This document shows positions 9,298 through 18,456 of a DNA stretch of 64,000 bases, in pieces; position 1 is the first letter of the stretch, and each line of letters starts with the position of its first letter. The stretch is from Fibrobacter sp. UWB5 (GTDB taxonomy: Bacteria; Fibrobacterota; Fibrobacteria; Fibrobacterales; Fibrobacteraceae). A model generated the notes under the pieces. The model searched no databases. It was not told the DNA's origin and saw only the letters and a program-made list of their open reading frames with translations. Position numbers and translations under genes: made by a program. The DNA lies in contig NZ_MWQH01000002.1 in assembly GCF_002210295.1 (NCBI RefSeq), forward strand, positions 346,901-410,900, given 5' to 3'.

Positions 9298-10576
9298 TGA
9301 CTTTCCTTGCAAGTATTGCGACTTTTTCACCGTAGGCGCGGGTGTAGAATAATATAGCGGTTTCCTTGCCCTTGGGTTTTAAACGCTTGATTTCGGCATC
9401 GGGGTCGAGCTTTACGCCGCGGAGCTTGAGCGTGATTTTACCGATGTTGTGTTCTTTAAGCATGGCGCGCACGGCACCTGTTGCAATTTCGGTGTGGGCG
9501 AGCACTTCGTAGCAGGCAAACCCGGGGGTCGGCAGGGGAGTGGCGCTTGCCACGTAGGCGATGCCTTCTGAAATCAGGTGGGCGCTTGGGTCGCAGGCGA
9601 GAACCGCCTGGTTAAAGAGGTGGCTTCGAATGAGGACGGGTGCCGGTTCCGAGATGTACTGGCTGATTTCGCCGAGGGGCAGGTCGCTCTTGCTGGTCGC
9701 GGTGCGGTAAGTGCGGTCTTTGCCTTCGAGGCTGTCGTTTTTGTCCAGTTTCTCTTGAAGGTCGTCGTCCAGGGTTTCGGAGGAACGGTCGCGTTTCCGG
9801 CTCCATTCGGCAAGCGATTCGCCCGACTTGTCAATGATGACGGCGCGTACGGTGTCCGGATTCTTGGCGAGAGCGCCGAACAGCACTAGGCATTCGCGGC
9901 AGTCGCTGTGGCCGCCCAAATAAAGAATCTCGGTGCCGTTGGGAATTTCAGCCGGCGGGTATCCGGGCGGGAGCTTGGCCATGCCGCCCTTGTAATGCCT
10001 GCTGATTTCAATGACTTCTTCGAGCGTGGGCGTCAGATTGCGCAAGTCACGCTGGTTTTCGCCTTCGATGGCGCGACGGGCTGGGTCGATGGTGAAGTAG
10101 TCGGCCCCGTTTTCGACCGAGCGCACGTCGCAGCACTGGGTGCCTACGGATTTCCCGAGGGCCTGCATGTTGTAACGGTACATGGCGAGGCGGTTCTCGT
10201 CGAGGTCGAAGCCGGTAACCTTTAGGGTTTCGGGCAAGAAAAGGCTATCGCCACCCATGCCGCAGCAGAGGTCGTTAACGGAGCCTTCGCTTGGCCAAAG
10301 GTTTGCCTTCCAACGGCCGATATCTTTTGCGGTGCTCTGCTCCAGGGCGAGCTTGTCGCAAAGCAGAAACGCGTTTTTTTGTTTGGCGTCGCCGAAAAAC
10401 TTTTCGCGGAACTTGGGAACAAGCGCCATGTAGTCCATGATGGCGGCACGTTCTTCGTTACTGAAACCTTCCTTATTCAGGTAGGTGGAAACCTGCAAGG
10501 CGTCTAGCCGCTTAGAAAAGGCTTCTTCGATAAAGCCTTGGATCTTGGCAGAGGTGAGCAGGTCCCAGAAATTCAT
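9287..10576 (-). CDS. THUMP-like-domain SAM-dependent methyltransferase
   Basis: 429 residues. The central Rossmann region has a SAM-binding motif (NDLCCGMGGDS near residue 115) and a DPARR motif at the position of the catalytic D/N-P-P-Y loop. The C-terminus (LKLRGVKLDPDAEIKRLKPKG) resembles the THUMP-like domain found in a conserved but poorly characterised family of putative RNA methyltransferases. The substrate is unknown. The start at 10576 lies 5 nt after a perfect TATCTTTG box, so a leaderless mRNA is predicted; the region between this gene and the divergent phosphoesterase is only 43 bp. Confidence 0.8.
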   Translation of the reverse strand: MNFWDLLTSAKIQGFIEEAFSKRLDALQVSTYLNKEGFSNEERAAIMDYMALVPKFREKFFGDAKQKNAFLLCDKLALEQSTAKDIGRWKANLWPSEGSVNDLCCGMGGDSLFLPETLKVTGFDLDENRLAMYRYNMQALGKSVGTQCCDVRSVENGADYFTIDPARRAIEGENQRDLRNLTPTLEEVIEISRHYKGGMAKLPPGYPPAEIPNGTEILYLGGHSDCRECLVLFGALAKNPDTVRAVIIDKSGESLAEWSRKRDRSSETLDDDLQEKLDKNDSLEGKDRTYRTATSKSDLPLGEISQYISEPAPVLIRSHLFNQAVLACDPSAHLISEGIAYVASATPLPTPGFACYEVLAHTEIATGAVRAMLKEHNIGKITLKLRGVKLDPDAEIKRLKPKGKETAILFYTRAYGEKVAILARKVNVR

Positions 10577-10581
10577 GTTTG

Positions 10582-10589
10582 CAAAGATA
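10582..10589 (-). promoter_or_regulatory. TATCTTTG box, THUMP-like methyltransferase
   Basis: Exact TAnnTTTG, 5 nt before the ATG at 10576. It faces the divergent box at 10607-10614, with 17 bp between them. Confidence 0.6.
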
Positions 10590-10606
10590 CCTTTTTTGAA
10601 TTTAAT

Positions 10607-10614
10607 TATATTAC
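10607..10614 (+). promoter_or_regulatory. TATATTAC box, phosphoesterase operon
   Basis: 5 nt before the ATG at 10620; divergent partner of the box at 10582-10589. Confidence 0.55.
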
Positions 10615-10619
10615 AAGGC

Positions 10620-11621
10620 ATGAATAATTCCCTTGATTTTATCGGCGATGTTCACGGGCACTGCGATGAACTCCGCGCCTTGCTGCAAAAGCTGGGCTAT
10701 GTGGAGTCCGAAGGTGCGTTCCGGTATCCGGGCGGTGAACGGTCGGTAGTATTCTTGGGCGATTACGTAGACCGCGGCCCCAAGGTACGCGAAACGTTGA
10801 ACTTGGTGCGTGCCATGCGCGATGCCGGGTCGGCGATTGCGTTAATGGGTAACCATGAATTCAACATGCTTTCGTTCTGGCAAAAGAACGGCGCCGGTGG
10901 CGGCCATGTCTTGCACCGTTTTAAAGACGGCTTTTTACGCGAACACAGCTTTAACAAGATTGCAATTCATTCGCGGACGGTGACCTCTTTCGTGGGGCGT
11001 AAGCAGGAATTTATGGATGTCCTTGAATTCGTGAAGACGCTGCCGATTTACCTGGAAACGGAATCTTTTAGGGCGCAACATGCCTGCTTTGATGTCGATG
11101 CCGTTGCCGCGTTAAGGCGTGAAGGCATTACCTGCTTTGCCGACGGCAATTTCGATGAACTCATCGCCCGCGCCAATGACGAAGATTTTGAATATGAAGA
11201 CAGCCTTTTTGTGCCCATGAGTACGCTCTTGAAAGGCCCTGAAATGCCTTTGCCCGAAGGCGAACATTTTACCGATGCCGAAGGCGTTCGTCGCATTAAG
11301 ACCCGTATTGCCTGGTGGCTAGACCCGACCAAGGCTAGCTTCCGGGAACTTTGCTTTCAGCCGGGGGTTTCGATGGATGTAGAATCCGAAGTTTTGCCGT
11401 CGGTGCGTGCACGGAATTTTTACGGCGAAAGCGAACGCCCCGTATTCTTTGGACATTATTGGTTGACGGGGCTCCCGAAATTGATTCGTGACAATGTGTG
11501 CTGTCTCGATTTTAGTGTAGCCGGATATCGCGGAAATGGTCGATTGGTGGCCTACCGCTTTGATGGCGAACAGAAACTGGATGAAAGTAAGTTTGTATGG
11601 GTAGAGGCCTCGTCGTTATAA
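10620..11621 (+). CDS. Calcineurin-like metallophosphoesterase (PrpE/ApaH/PPP type)
   Basis: 333 residues. The dinuclear-metal motifs are in order: GDVHGHCDEL near residue 8, GDYVDRGP near 46, GNHEFNM near 77 and GHYW near 278. This arrangement occurs in Ser/Thr phosphatases of the PPP type and in diadenosine-tetraphosphatases; the substrate cannot be decided. The start is an ATG 5 nt after a TATATTAC box. The 3' end overlaps the next gene by 25 bp. Confidence 0.85.
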   Translation: MNNSLDFIGDVHGHCDELRALLQKLGYVESEGAFRYPGGERSVVFLGDYVDRGPKVRETLNLVRAMRDAGSAIALMGNHEFNMLSFWQKNGAGGGHVLHRFKDGFLREHSFNKIAIHSRTVTSFVGRKQEFMDVLEFVKTLPIYLETESFRAQHACFDVDAVAALRREGITCFADGNFDELIARANDEDFEYEDSLFVPMSTLLKGPEMPLPEGEHFTDAEGVRRIKTRIAWWLDPTKASFRELCFQPGVSMDVESEVLPSVRARNFYGESERPVFFGHYWLTGLPKLIRDNVCCLDFSVAGYRGNGRLVAYRFDGEQKLDESKFVWVEASSL

Positions 11622-13654
11622 AGAAATTGGCTTCCTTGAAGTTTACGGCTGTGCTGTTGGTGGCGTTTTTGCTGCTGACTTTTTGGGGCGTATTGGCGCA
11701 GGCCCATGCCGAGTCTGCCGGACTTCCGGCATCTTTCGCGGTGGATCGCTTTTTTGGTAGCTATTTCATTTGGATTTTAGGTGTCATTCCGCTGCCGGCA
11801 TTTAAAGGCCTTGCGGTATTGTCTGCCGTGAATGTCCTCGCGTCGCTCTTGTTCCGCATGCCTCGTGGATTAAAGAATGCGGGGCTTTGGCTGATGCATG
11901 TCGCATTGTTGGTTTTGCTTGTGGGCGGAATTGCCGAAAGTGAAATCAAGCGGGAATACAACGGGTATCGAGATGTGTCTATTTCCAACGCGACGGTTTC
12001 TTTTTTCGCCGTCGATGACAGCTTGAGAGTGACTCCGGTCGAGGTAAATGAAAAAGAATATGCTTACTCGGTTCATTATCATGGCAGGGTAGACGATGTA
12101 ATGGGAACGTCGGTGGATTTGTACAAGGCTACCTACGACCCCTTGCGTTTTGTGCCTTATGCGTTTATGGCGTTGTTCCTTTTAGGGGCGCTTGTTCATT
12201 ATGCGATAAAGGTCCGTTGTAAGCAGACGTCAAAAAAGCTAGAAGCGCTTAAGGCGTTGTCTCTTGTGGCGATTCTTGCTGCGTTCCCAATGGATGCTCA
12301 TGCCTCTGAACGCCCGATTCCGATTTGGGAGGCGTTGCATTCGGATACTCCCATCTTGGTAGAAAATTCGGTGCGCCCCTTTGATTCTTTTGCCCGAGGC
12401 TTCCTCGATGACTTGAGCGGCCGTGTGACGTATAAGAAACTTACGGCGGCAAATGTGGTCCGCCAGATTCTGGTCGCTCCCGGAACGGCTAGAAATTACG
12501 ACTTGTTCAAGGTGCTCCGTAGCGATGTGTCCGTGATTCTTCACTTACCGCATCAAAAGCGTTATGTGAGTTATGCAGAACTTGCCCCGCTGAAAGATGT
12601 TCTCAAGCTTTATGCAACGCGCAACGATGACCTGCCTGCGACCACTGAAATACGCCGTCTTTATTCAAATGTGCTGCGGTACGAATCGGTTGCGGATCGC
12701 TCGGCGTTTTCGATTATCGCGAAGCATTCCTTGACACATTCCAATGTGTACCCTCGCCAGTTAAAGGCCGAAGTCCTGTATCACTGGCTGAACCTGGCCT
12801 TGTTTGCCTTTGTGGCTGCTTTGCTGGCTTGTATTCTATCTTCGCTGAATGTGGTGTTCCGTTCTTTAAAACTGGACGTCGTTGCCAACGTGATGTGCAT
12901 CGTGACCTCTGTCATTTTGACGGCAATGTTTGCAATGCGTGCTTATGTCGCTGCCCGTCCTCCAATGTCAAGTTTGTACGAAATCGTGATGCTGGTGGCA
13001 TTGATGCTCATGGTGTTTGAATCGGGGGCGTTTGTGTTCTGTAAGCGCCGCACCTATACCTTGATGATTCCCGTGACATTTATGGCGGCAGCCCTTTTGT
13101 TCTTTGCAAAGTTCGTGTTGGAGCCGGGCGATACCTTCCAGCCGATTCCGAATGTGTTGAATTCTTCGGTGTTCTTGACCGTTCATGTGTTTGCGATTGC
13201 GCTTGGCTTTGCATCCATGATTTTGTCGGGAGTGGTAGCCCATTTGGTGCTTTACCGAAAAGCAAAGCAGACTCCGATTTTTTCCCTGATGTACGGAACG
13301 CTCGTTTTTGGTTTGGTGTTTACGGTTTTAGGAACGCTTCTCGGTGGCGTGTGGGCTGATTTTGCGTGGGGGCGCTTCTGGGGTTTTGACCCGAAGGAAT
13401 GCGGTGCGCTGTTTGTGATCCTTTGGGCGCTGCTTTCGCTTCATTTGTGGGCTGGAAAAATTGTTTCGCCGCGGGTGTTTGCGCTGTTGAATGCGTTCAA
13501 CGTGATTGTCACGTTCCTTTGTTGGTTCGGGGTGAACTTGCTTGGGGTGGGTTTGCACAGCTACGGATTCCAGAGTGACTCCTTGACATGGCTTGCGCTG
13601 TTTGTTGGGATTGATTCGATGGTGATTGCGTATCTTGGGTGTCGGAAATTCTAG
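11597..13654 (+). CDS. ccsA: Cytochrome c biogenesis protein, ResB-CcsA fusion (system II)
   Basis: 685 residues with several membrane helices. The N-terminal half resembles ResB/CcsB (helices near residues 15-35, 70-85 and 92-110, then a periplasmic region). The C-terminal half (from about 395) is CcsA, with the heme-handling WWD segment reading GVWADFAWGRFWGFDPKE near 585. System II machines attach heme to apocytochromes c outside the membrane; single-chain CcsBA forms are known. In the WWD motif the usual W-x-W-D is W-G-F-D, a conservative change. The start overlaps the phosphoesterase gene; a slightly later start cannot be excluded. Confidence 0.88.
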   Translation: MGRGLVVIKKLASLKFTAVLLVAFLLLTFWGVLAQAHAESAGLPASFAVDRFFGSYFIWILGVIPLPAFKGLAVLSAVNVLASLLFRMPRGLKNAGLWLMHVALLVLLVGGIAESEIKREYNGYRDVSISNATVSFFAVDDSLRVTPVEVNEKEYAYSVHYHGRVDDVMGTSVDLYKATYDPLRFVPYAFMALFLLGALVHYAIKVRCKQTSKKLEALKALSLVAILAAFPMDAHASERPIPIWEALHSDTPILVENSVRPFDSFARGFLDDLSGRVTYKKLTAANVVRQILVAPGTARNYDLFKVLRSDVSVILHLPHQKRYVSYAELAPLKDVLKLYATRNDDLPATTEIRRLYSNVLRYESVADRSAFSIIAKHSLTHSNVYPRQLKAEVLYHWLNLALFAFVAALLACILSSLNVVFRSLKLDVVANVMCIVTSVILTAMFAMRAYVAARPPMSSLYEIVMLVALMLMVFESGAFVFCKRRTYTLMIPVTFMAAALLFFAKFVLEPGDTFQPIPNVLNSSVFLTVHVFAIALGFASMILSGVVAHLVLYRKAKQTPIFSLMYGTLVFGLVFTVLGTLLGGVWADFAWGRFWGFDPKECGALFVILWALLSLHLWAGKIVSPRVFALLNAFNVIVTFLCWFGVNLLGVGLHSYGFQSDSLTWLALFVGIDSMVIAYLGCRKF

Positions 13655-13681
13655 TCTCTCATCGTACATCCCACATTTTTC

Positions 13682-13689
13682 TATCTTTC
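13682..13689 (+). promoter_or_regulatory. TATCTTTC box, dgt
   Basis: 5 nt before the chosen dgt ATG; supports that start. Confidence 0.5.
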
Positions 13690-13694
13690 TACCC

Positions 13695-15002
13695 ATGCTT
13701 CAATGGGATACTCTGCTTTCTGCGACGCGCTACGGGCACCCTGCCGATTTGGACCCGAACCGTTCTGACTTTCATCGCGATTACGACCGCATTGTCTTTT
13801 CGACGGCATTTAGGCGCCTTGGCCGTAAAACCCAAGTGCATCCGTTCTCGGTGAACGACCACGTTCATAGTCGCCTTACGCACAGTATCGAAGTTTCCAG
13901 TGTGGGCCGTAGCCTTGCGATTACGGTGTACCACCTGATTAAAAAGTATTTGCCGAAGTATATTAACGAATACCATTTTGGAACTATCGTGCAGTCGGCA
14001 TGCTTGGCCCACGATATCGGTAATCCGCCTTTTGGCCACGCCGGTGAAGCCGCTATTCGCGAATGGTTCCGCAAGAATCGCAATTCGGCCCCGCTTCGCG
14101 ACTTGAGCGATACCGAAATTGCCGACTTTGAAAATTTTGACGGCAACGCCCAGGGACACCGCATTTTGAGCAAGCTGGAATACCATTTTTTGGACGGTGG
14201 TATGCGTTTGACTTATGCAACACTCGGTGCCATGATCAAGTATCCGCAGCTTGCCAAGTTCGGATCTCCGACAAGCTTGTTTGCGACCGAAGCTGACCTT
14301 TACCGCGTTACCGCCTATACCCTTGGCATTCCCGAAGTAGAAACGGGCAAGTGGGTGCGCCATCCGCTGGTATACCTGATGGAAGCCGCCGACGATATTT
14401 GCTACAGCATTTTGGATGTGGAAGATGCCATTGAACTTGGCATTTTGAGCTACGGCGATGTGCGTGGCATGTTCAGCTACCTTTGCGGCCCCGATGTGAA
14501 CATTGACAAGGAATACGAAGAAAACGGCCAGAATTTCCGTGATTTCTTGAGCAGCGTGCGTGGCCTTGCCATCCAGAACCTGATTGATGACGTTGCCGTT
14601 ACCTTCGTGAATAATTACGAAGCCATTATGAGTGGCGAACGCGTGAAGCATTTGACGAACCTTTCCAAGTCCGACGTGATGGAAGGTATCCGTATTGCGA
14701 AGCGCTTGGGCGTGGAACGCATTTACCCTGACCGTCGCAAGACCGAACTTGAAGTCGGCAGCTATACCACGCTTGCAACAGTGCTCGATGCCTTTATTAA
14801 TGGTGTTTACGATTTCCGTTTGAACGGTAACAATTCTTACCGCGCCGACCGCATTGTGCGCCTGATTGGTCAGGCAAAAATCGGCCAGAGCGTGACCGTT
14901 GCCGAAGCTTACCACCAGGTGCTGGACTTTGTGAGCGGCATGACGGATAATTACGCAACGTATCTGGCGCGTCAGATCGGCGGCCTTGCCATGGGTTACT
15001 AG
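13695..15002 (+). CDS. dgt: Deoxyguanosinetriphosphate triphosphohydrolase (dGTPase), HD superfamily
   Basis: 435 residues. Dgt enzymes split dNTPs to deoxynucleoside and triphosphate. The HD metal site is visible (RLTHSIEV followed by LAHDIGNPPFGHAGE), and the N-terminal region DYDRIVFSTAFRRLGRKTQV is typical. The ATG at 13695 follows a TATCTTTC box by 5 nt; an in-frame start further upstream would overlap the ccsA 3' end and lacks family similarity. It is followed 6 nt later by a nucleotidase gene, so the pair probably acts in nucleotide-pool control. Confidence 0.93.
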   Translation: MLQWDTLLSATRYGHPADLDPNRSDFHRDYDRIVFSTAFRRLGRKTQVHPFSVNDHVHSRLTHSIEVSSVGRSLAITVYHLIKKYLPKYINEYHFGTIVQSACLAHDIGNPPFGHAGEAAIREWFRKNRNSAPLRDLSDTEIADFENFDGNAQGHRILSKLEYHFLDGGMRLTYATLGAMIKYPQLAKFGSPTSLFATEADLYRVTAYTLGIPEVETGKWVRHPLVYLMEAADDICYSILDVEDAIELGILSYGDVRGMFSYLCGPDVNIDKEYEENGQNFRDFLSSVRGLAIQNLIDDVAVTFVNNYEAIMSGERVKHLTNLSKSDVMEGIRIAKRLGVERIYPDRRKTELEVGSYTTLATVLDAFINGVYDFRLNGNNSYRADRIVRLIGQAKIGQSVTVAEAYHQVLDFVSGMTDNYATYLARQIGGLAMGY

Positions 15003-15008
15003 TTCCCT

Positions 15009-15680
15009 ATGGTTTGGCTGTTCGACTACGACTTGACCTTGTACGGCGCCGAAGAACGGTGCGTGCTGAATTCCCTGGACCACCGCATTTCGCTGTTCGT
15101 GCAAAAGACGGTGGGTGGCGATTTCGAATCTGCCCACAAAATTCGTACCGATTACTTGGAACGGTTCGGAACGACCCTTGCCGGGCTTATGGCCATGCAT
15201 CAGGTCAATCCCGATGATTTTTTTGACTTCATTCATGAACCGGAGTATTTGATCTACCCCAAGAAGGCGCCTGAAAAGTTAGCCTTGTTGCAAAGCTTGA
15301 AGGGCCCGCGATTCGTCTTTACGAATGGTCGCCACGACTGGAGCGAAGCGGGTATGGCCCACATGGGGATTGATTCGGCGATTGACGGCGTGTTTGACTT
15401 GAAACTGCTCGGCTGGGAAGGAAAACCCCACGAAAGCGCTTACGACAAAATGGAAAAGTGGCTTGCGCAAAAGCTCCCGGCGATGGGTTTTGAAATGCCC
15501 GAGAACAAGCGCGAAATTGTGCTGCTGGATGATGGCCTCCGTAATCTGGAACCTGCGCATCGCCGCGGTTGGACGACGATTTTTGTGAATCCGGCCTCCG
15601 AAAGCGCTCCTTATGTGGATTACCATATTCCGCATCTGATGAATCTACGCGATATTGTTCCCACTTTAATAAAAATGTGA
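15009..15680 (+). CDS. HAD-superfamily pyrimidine 5'-nucleotidase
   Basis: 223 residues. The HAD motifs are complete: I, FDYDLT with the nucleophile Asp near residue 6; II, FVFTNGRHDW; III, the Lys in GKPHESAYDKM; IV, LLDDGLRNL. The order and cap type match the pyrimidine 5'-nucleotidase group (SDT1/PHM8-like), which dephosphorylates UMP/CMP-like nucleotides. It sits 6 nt behind dgt, so the two are probably co-transcribed. A repeat-like AT-rich element follows. Confidence 0.85.
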   Translation: MVWLFDYDLTLYGAEERCVLNSLDHRISLFVQKTVGGDFESAHKIRTDYLERFGTTLAGLMAMHQVNPDDFFDFIHEPEYLIYPKKAPEKLALLQSLKGPRFVFTNGRHDWSEAGMAHMGIDSAIDGVFDLKLLGWEGKPHESAYDKMEKWLAQKLPAMGFEMPENKREIVLLDDGLRNLEPAHRRGWTTIFVNPASESAPYVDYHIPHLMNLRDIVPTLIKM

Positions 15681-15737
15681 AATGTGTAATGTGAAATGAT
15701 AAATCCCACATTTCTCATCTCACATTTCTCATTCCAC
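15673..15737. repeat. AATGTG/CTCATC low-complexity inverted repeat after the nucleotidase gene
   Basis: The left half repeats AATGTGAAATGTG-like words, the right half the complementary CACATTTCTCATCTCACATT words, so it can fold into an imperfect hairpin. Related to 8521-8619; a short relative (CTCATC...CCCACATTT) lies at about 13656-13679. Confidence 0.55.
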
Positions 15738-15777
15738 ACTATTATCTACGAACTCATTTTTGTATTTTATTCTACGT

Positions 15778-16893
15778 ATGAGAAAAATTTCACTGTTTGC
15801 ATTGATTTGCCTTTTGGCGGTGTCGTTTGCTCAAGCGATGCTTGAACCTGCCAAGCGTAATGGTTTTACCAATATGACCGTTGTAACGGAGTATTCTGAA
15901 CTTTTGAAAGAAAAGAATGCCCGCAACGATTCCTTGTTGCCGGCCCTCGATGGCGACAAGGCCTTTGCCGAAGTGCTCCGCTTGAATCCAAATTTCTGGA
16001 GCTTGGGCGGTGCCCTGGACAAAGAAGAATCGGTGGTGACCAAGCTCAATGCGAAAGTGATTTTTATTGACGGTATTCGTGAAGATCCCTTCTGCGAAAT
16101 AGACAAGAATTCCGGCAGCACCGCGGGTGAATGGAATGTGCGCATTGGCGTGGACTTTGTGTCGGGTGGTTCCAATACGGTGCATATTCACGTGCAACAG
16201 TGCTTGGACTATGTGCGAGACCAGCTGGGATATGCTATTAAGAAGGGCGACAAGGTCGTCTTTGTGCCGCCTAAGAAGGTGCTCGATAAAATCAAGGAAA
16301 GCGAAATTCCCGATGCCATCGATATCGATATGCAGCAGACTTTGCTCAAGGCTCACGAAGACGTGAACCTGACGGGTAAATGCCCCAACAATATTGAAGC
16401 CTACATCATTTTGATGGATGTCTACAAGCAGGTCAAGAATCAGAAAATGGACTTTGTGGTCATTAACGACCAGCTGAATAAAAAGCGCAATGGTGCTGGC
16501 CGCGTACAGAGCTGCGCCTTTAGCCGCGAATGGAACAAACGTTACCACGAAAGTGCAAGCTTTGAATGCGACATCGATAACGACCGCTGCACCTACCGCC
16601 AAGAAAATGACGGCAATTCCGAATGGTCTATCAACTACGACAAGGACCGCTTTGAATACATTAACAAAAAGTTCCTGTTCTTCAACAGGAACCCGAAAAG
16701 CATTCACAAGGGAGGTACCATGCTCGACCTTCGCTTGCTTCGCCTATCGACGAACCTTTACCTGGAAGCCTACTTGAACTTGAAGGGTGAACCGGTAACG
16801 CTAGGCTTGATTATTGTGCCTGGTGGCGACAAGTCTATGGAAGACTATGATGATGGTGGCGATGACGAAGAAGAAGGCTTGATGATGGAATAG
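15778..16893 (+). CDS. Exported protein of unknown function with acidic tail
   Basis: 371 residues, family not recognised. A signal peptide (MRKISLFALICLLAVSFAQA) is followed by a globular region with several Cys and many charged residues, and the protein ends in a strongly acidic tail (DYDDGGDDEEEG). The ATG at 15778 begins the signal peptide and lies 7 nt after TATTTTAT; an in-frame ATG 18 nt upstream would disrupt the n-region. It is probably periplasmic. No catalytic motif was found. Confidence 0.7.
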   Translation: MRKISLFALICLLAVSFAQAMLEPAKRNGFTNMTVVTEYSELLKEKNARNDSLLPALDGDKAFAEVLRLNPNFWSLGGALDKEESVVTKLNAKVIFIDGIREDPFCEIDKNSGSTAGEWNVRIGVDFVSGGSNTVHIHVQQCLDYVRDQLGYAIKKGDKVVFVPPKKVLDKIKESEIPDAIDIDMQQTLLKAHEDVNLTGKCPNNIEAYIILMDVYKQVKNQKMDFVVINDQLNKKRNGAGRVQSCAFSREWNKRYHESASFECDIDNDRCTYRQENDGNSEWSINYDKDRFEYINKKFLFFNRNPKSIHKGGTMLDLRLLRLSTNLYLEAYLNLKGEPVTLGLIIVPGGDKSMEDYDDGGDDEEEGLMME

Positions 16894-16927
16894 CGAAAAA
16901 AGACTTGCAAAAGCTTGCGCGATAGAA

Positions 16928-16935
16928 TATATTGG
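16928..16935 (+). promoter_or_regulatory. TATATTGG box with TTG element, lipoprotein at 16968
   Basis: TTG lies 20 nt upstream of the box, close to the spacing of -33/-7 elements in Bacteroidetes; leader with AGGAGG follows. Confidence 0.55.
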
Positions 16936-16967
16936 GGATATACAACAAACTAAGAGGAGGAACAATT

Positions 16968-17465
16968 ATGAAACAAAAACTTTTATTCTTCGCTGCCGCG
17001 GTTCTGCTTTTTGCCGCGTGCTCGGACGATTCTTCAATCCAGTCGAGTACGGATAAGACGTCCAAGGTTACGACTTCGTGCAAGTTTGATGACTCCTGGT
17101 TCGAAGAAGCCTCTGCAAACGGTGGCTTTGCCTTGAAGAAAATGGCTTATGAGGAGTCGGAGCGGGAGCTGGGACGTAGTTTCTATGTCGTGGACCAGGA
17201 GGATTCTGTGCTTTTTGTGGTCACGGGAGTAGTTGATGCTTGCAATAGGTTGATTCGTGATATAGGCATGCGCATGGAGGGCGATACGCTCTACGCGACC
17301 CTAAACTATGAGCCGGATGTGGGGACAAATTGCCTCTGTTTTTGGGTGGATATGTCGTTTACGGCAGCAAAAAAGTATGGATCAGCGAAGACGATAATTA
17401 TTGGTGACGAGGTATTCCCGTACCGCGAAAAGGCTGAAAAGGCGGAATCTTCTTCGGAAGAGTGA
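16968..17465 (+). CDS. Small lipoprotein of unknown function
   Basis: 165 residues. A signal peptide with lipobox FAAC-S places the lipidated Cys near residue 19 and is followed by a Ser/Asp-rich linker. The mature part has three further Cys and no recognised domain; the C-terminus is Glu/Ser-rich. An AGGAGG site stands 8 nt before the ATG, and a TATATTGG box lies about 33 nt upstream, with a TTG element 20 nt further up. A terminator hairpin follows. Confidence 0.75.
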   Translation: MKQKLLFFAAAVLLFAACSDDSSIQSSTDKTSKVTTSCKFDDSWFEEASANGGFALKKMAYEESERELGRSFYVVDQEDSVLFVVTGVVDACNRLIRDIGMRMEGDTLYATLNYEPDVGTNCLCFWVDMSFTAAKKYGSAKTIIIGDEVFPYREKAEKAESSSEE

Positions 17466-17499
17466 GTTTTGAGATTCTTTTACCCAAAAAACACCTTTT

Positions 17500-17522
17500 T
17501 GCCGGTCCGCCCGGCATTTTTT
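17500..17522 (+). terminator. Terminator after lipoprotein at 16968
   Basis: Stem TGCCGG/CCGGCA, then six T. Confidence 0.8.
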
Positions 17523-17526
17523 ATTA

Positions 17527-17534
17527 TATATTTG
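17527..17534 (+). promoter_or_regulatory. TATATTTG box, PDZ protein
   Basis: Exact TAnnTTTG right after the upstream terminator; leader of about 25 nt with AAGGAG. Confidence 0.6.
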
Positions 17535-17561
17535 CTACAGATAGATTTATAAGGAGTTCTT

Positions 17562-18374
17562 ATGAAAAAGTTTGTCAAGGCTTCTCTTGTTGCGGCAATG
17601 CTTGCTGCTCCGATCATGGCCGACGAAGAATTTGGCGGTATTGGTGTCACGATTTATCAGATTCGTGACGGCGTGAAGGTGGCCGAGGTTATTCCGGGTA
17701 CTCCTGCTGCAGATACCAAGCTCCAGGCTGGCGACGTGATTACCGCTGTCGATGGAGTGAGCCTCAAGGGTAACGATATCGAAGCATCTAAGTCTATGCT
17801 CCGTGGTACGGTGAACAAGCCGCTGGAAATCACTTACGTGAGCGAAGGCGAAACTTATACCGCAACCATCCGTCGCGCCCAGATTACCGTGAAGGATTTG
17901 GAAAGCGCCAAGGTGGAATCCTGGTACAACAAGGCTGAATTCAACGCCCAGGAACTTGAAACCTACGCAAGCGCTACCGAAAGCAACAACAAGCAGCTGG
18001 TTGCCGTGCTCCAACAGGGCTCGCTGGTTGCTTCTGACGCCAAGGTGCGTGCAACGAATCTGAACGGCATTTATGTGGAACGCGTGAATGAATTTGCTCC
18101 GGCTCCCAAGGTGAATGGTAACATGAAGCCCGCTTCTGCTTTGCTCAAGGGCTTTAGCCGCAAGGCCATTAGCTTTGACCTCAAGTCTGCCGGTACTGCA
18201 ATCATTACGATTCTGAATTCCGACGGTGCCGAAGTGGCTTCTCTCCGCGCTGACAATGCTCAGCCGGGCTTCAACACTCTTCGCTGGAATGGCGAAAACG
18301 TTCCGAGCGGTCGTTACCTTGTTCGTATTGACCACAACGGTTCTGTTTCCGGCAAGAATGCCGTGCTGAAGTAA
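17562..18374 (+). CDS. Exported PDZ-domain protein with C-terminal sorting-like domain
   Basis: 270 residues. A signal peptide (about 1-20) leads into a PDZ domain (about 22-105; GVKVAEVIPGTPAADTKLQ and GDVITAVDG). A mid region follows, and the C-terminal beta domain (about 200-270; VPSGRYLVRIDHNG) resembles FlgD-Ig or type IX secretion sorting domains. No protease domain is present, so it more likely binds peptides or scaffolds. AAGGAG stands upstream of the ATG, a TATATTTG box lies 28 nt upstream of the start, and there is a terminator on each side. Confidence 0.8.
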   Translation: MKKFVKASLVAAMLAAPIMADEEFGGIGVTIYQIRDGVKVAEVIPGTPAADTKLQAGDVITAVDGVSLKGNDIEASKSMLRGTVNKPLEITYVSEGETYTATIRRAQITVKDLESAKVESWYNKAEFNAQELETYASATESNNKQLVAVLQQGSLVASDAKVRATNLNGIYVERVNEFAPAPKVNGNMKPASALLKGFSRKAISFDLKSAGTAIITILNSDGAEVASLRADNAQPGFNTLRWNGENVPSGRYLVRIDHNGSVSGKNAVLK

Positions 18375-18401
18375 TTCGAACGCAGATCGTTTTTCTCACA
18401 A

Positions 18402-18432
18402 CCTCCGACAAAAATCGGGGGTTTCTTTTTTT
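18402..18432 (+). terminator. Terminator after PDZ-protein gene
   Basis: 7-bp stem CCTCCGA/TCGGGGG (one T-G), T-rich tail ending in seven T. Confidence 0.8.
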
Positions 18433-18441
18433 GCATTTTTC

Positions 18442-18449
18442 TAAATTAA
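18442..18449 (+). promoter_or_regulatory. TAAATTAA box, lptD
   Basis: 7 nt before the GTG start; no Shine-Dalgarno sequence. Confidence 0.45.
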
Positions 18450-18456
18450 CGCCAAC

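Noticed and set aside
13689..15236. 515-codon frame on the minus strand opposite dgt and the nucleotidase
   Set aside because: It spans two well-identified genes and has no protein family features.
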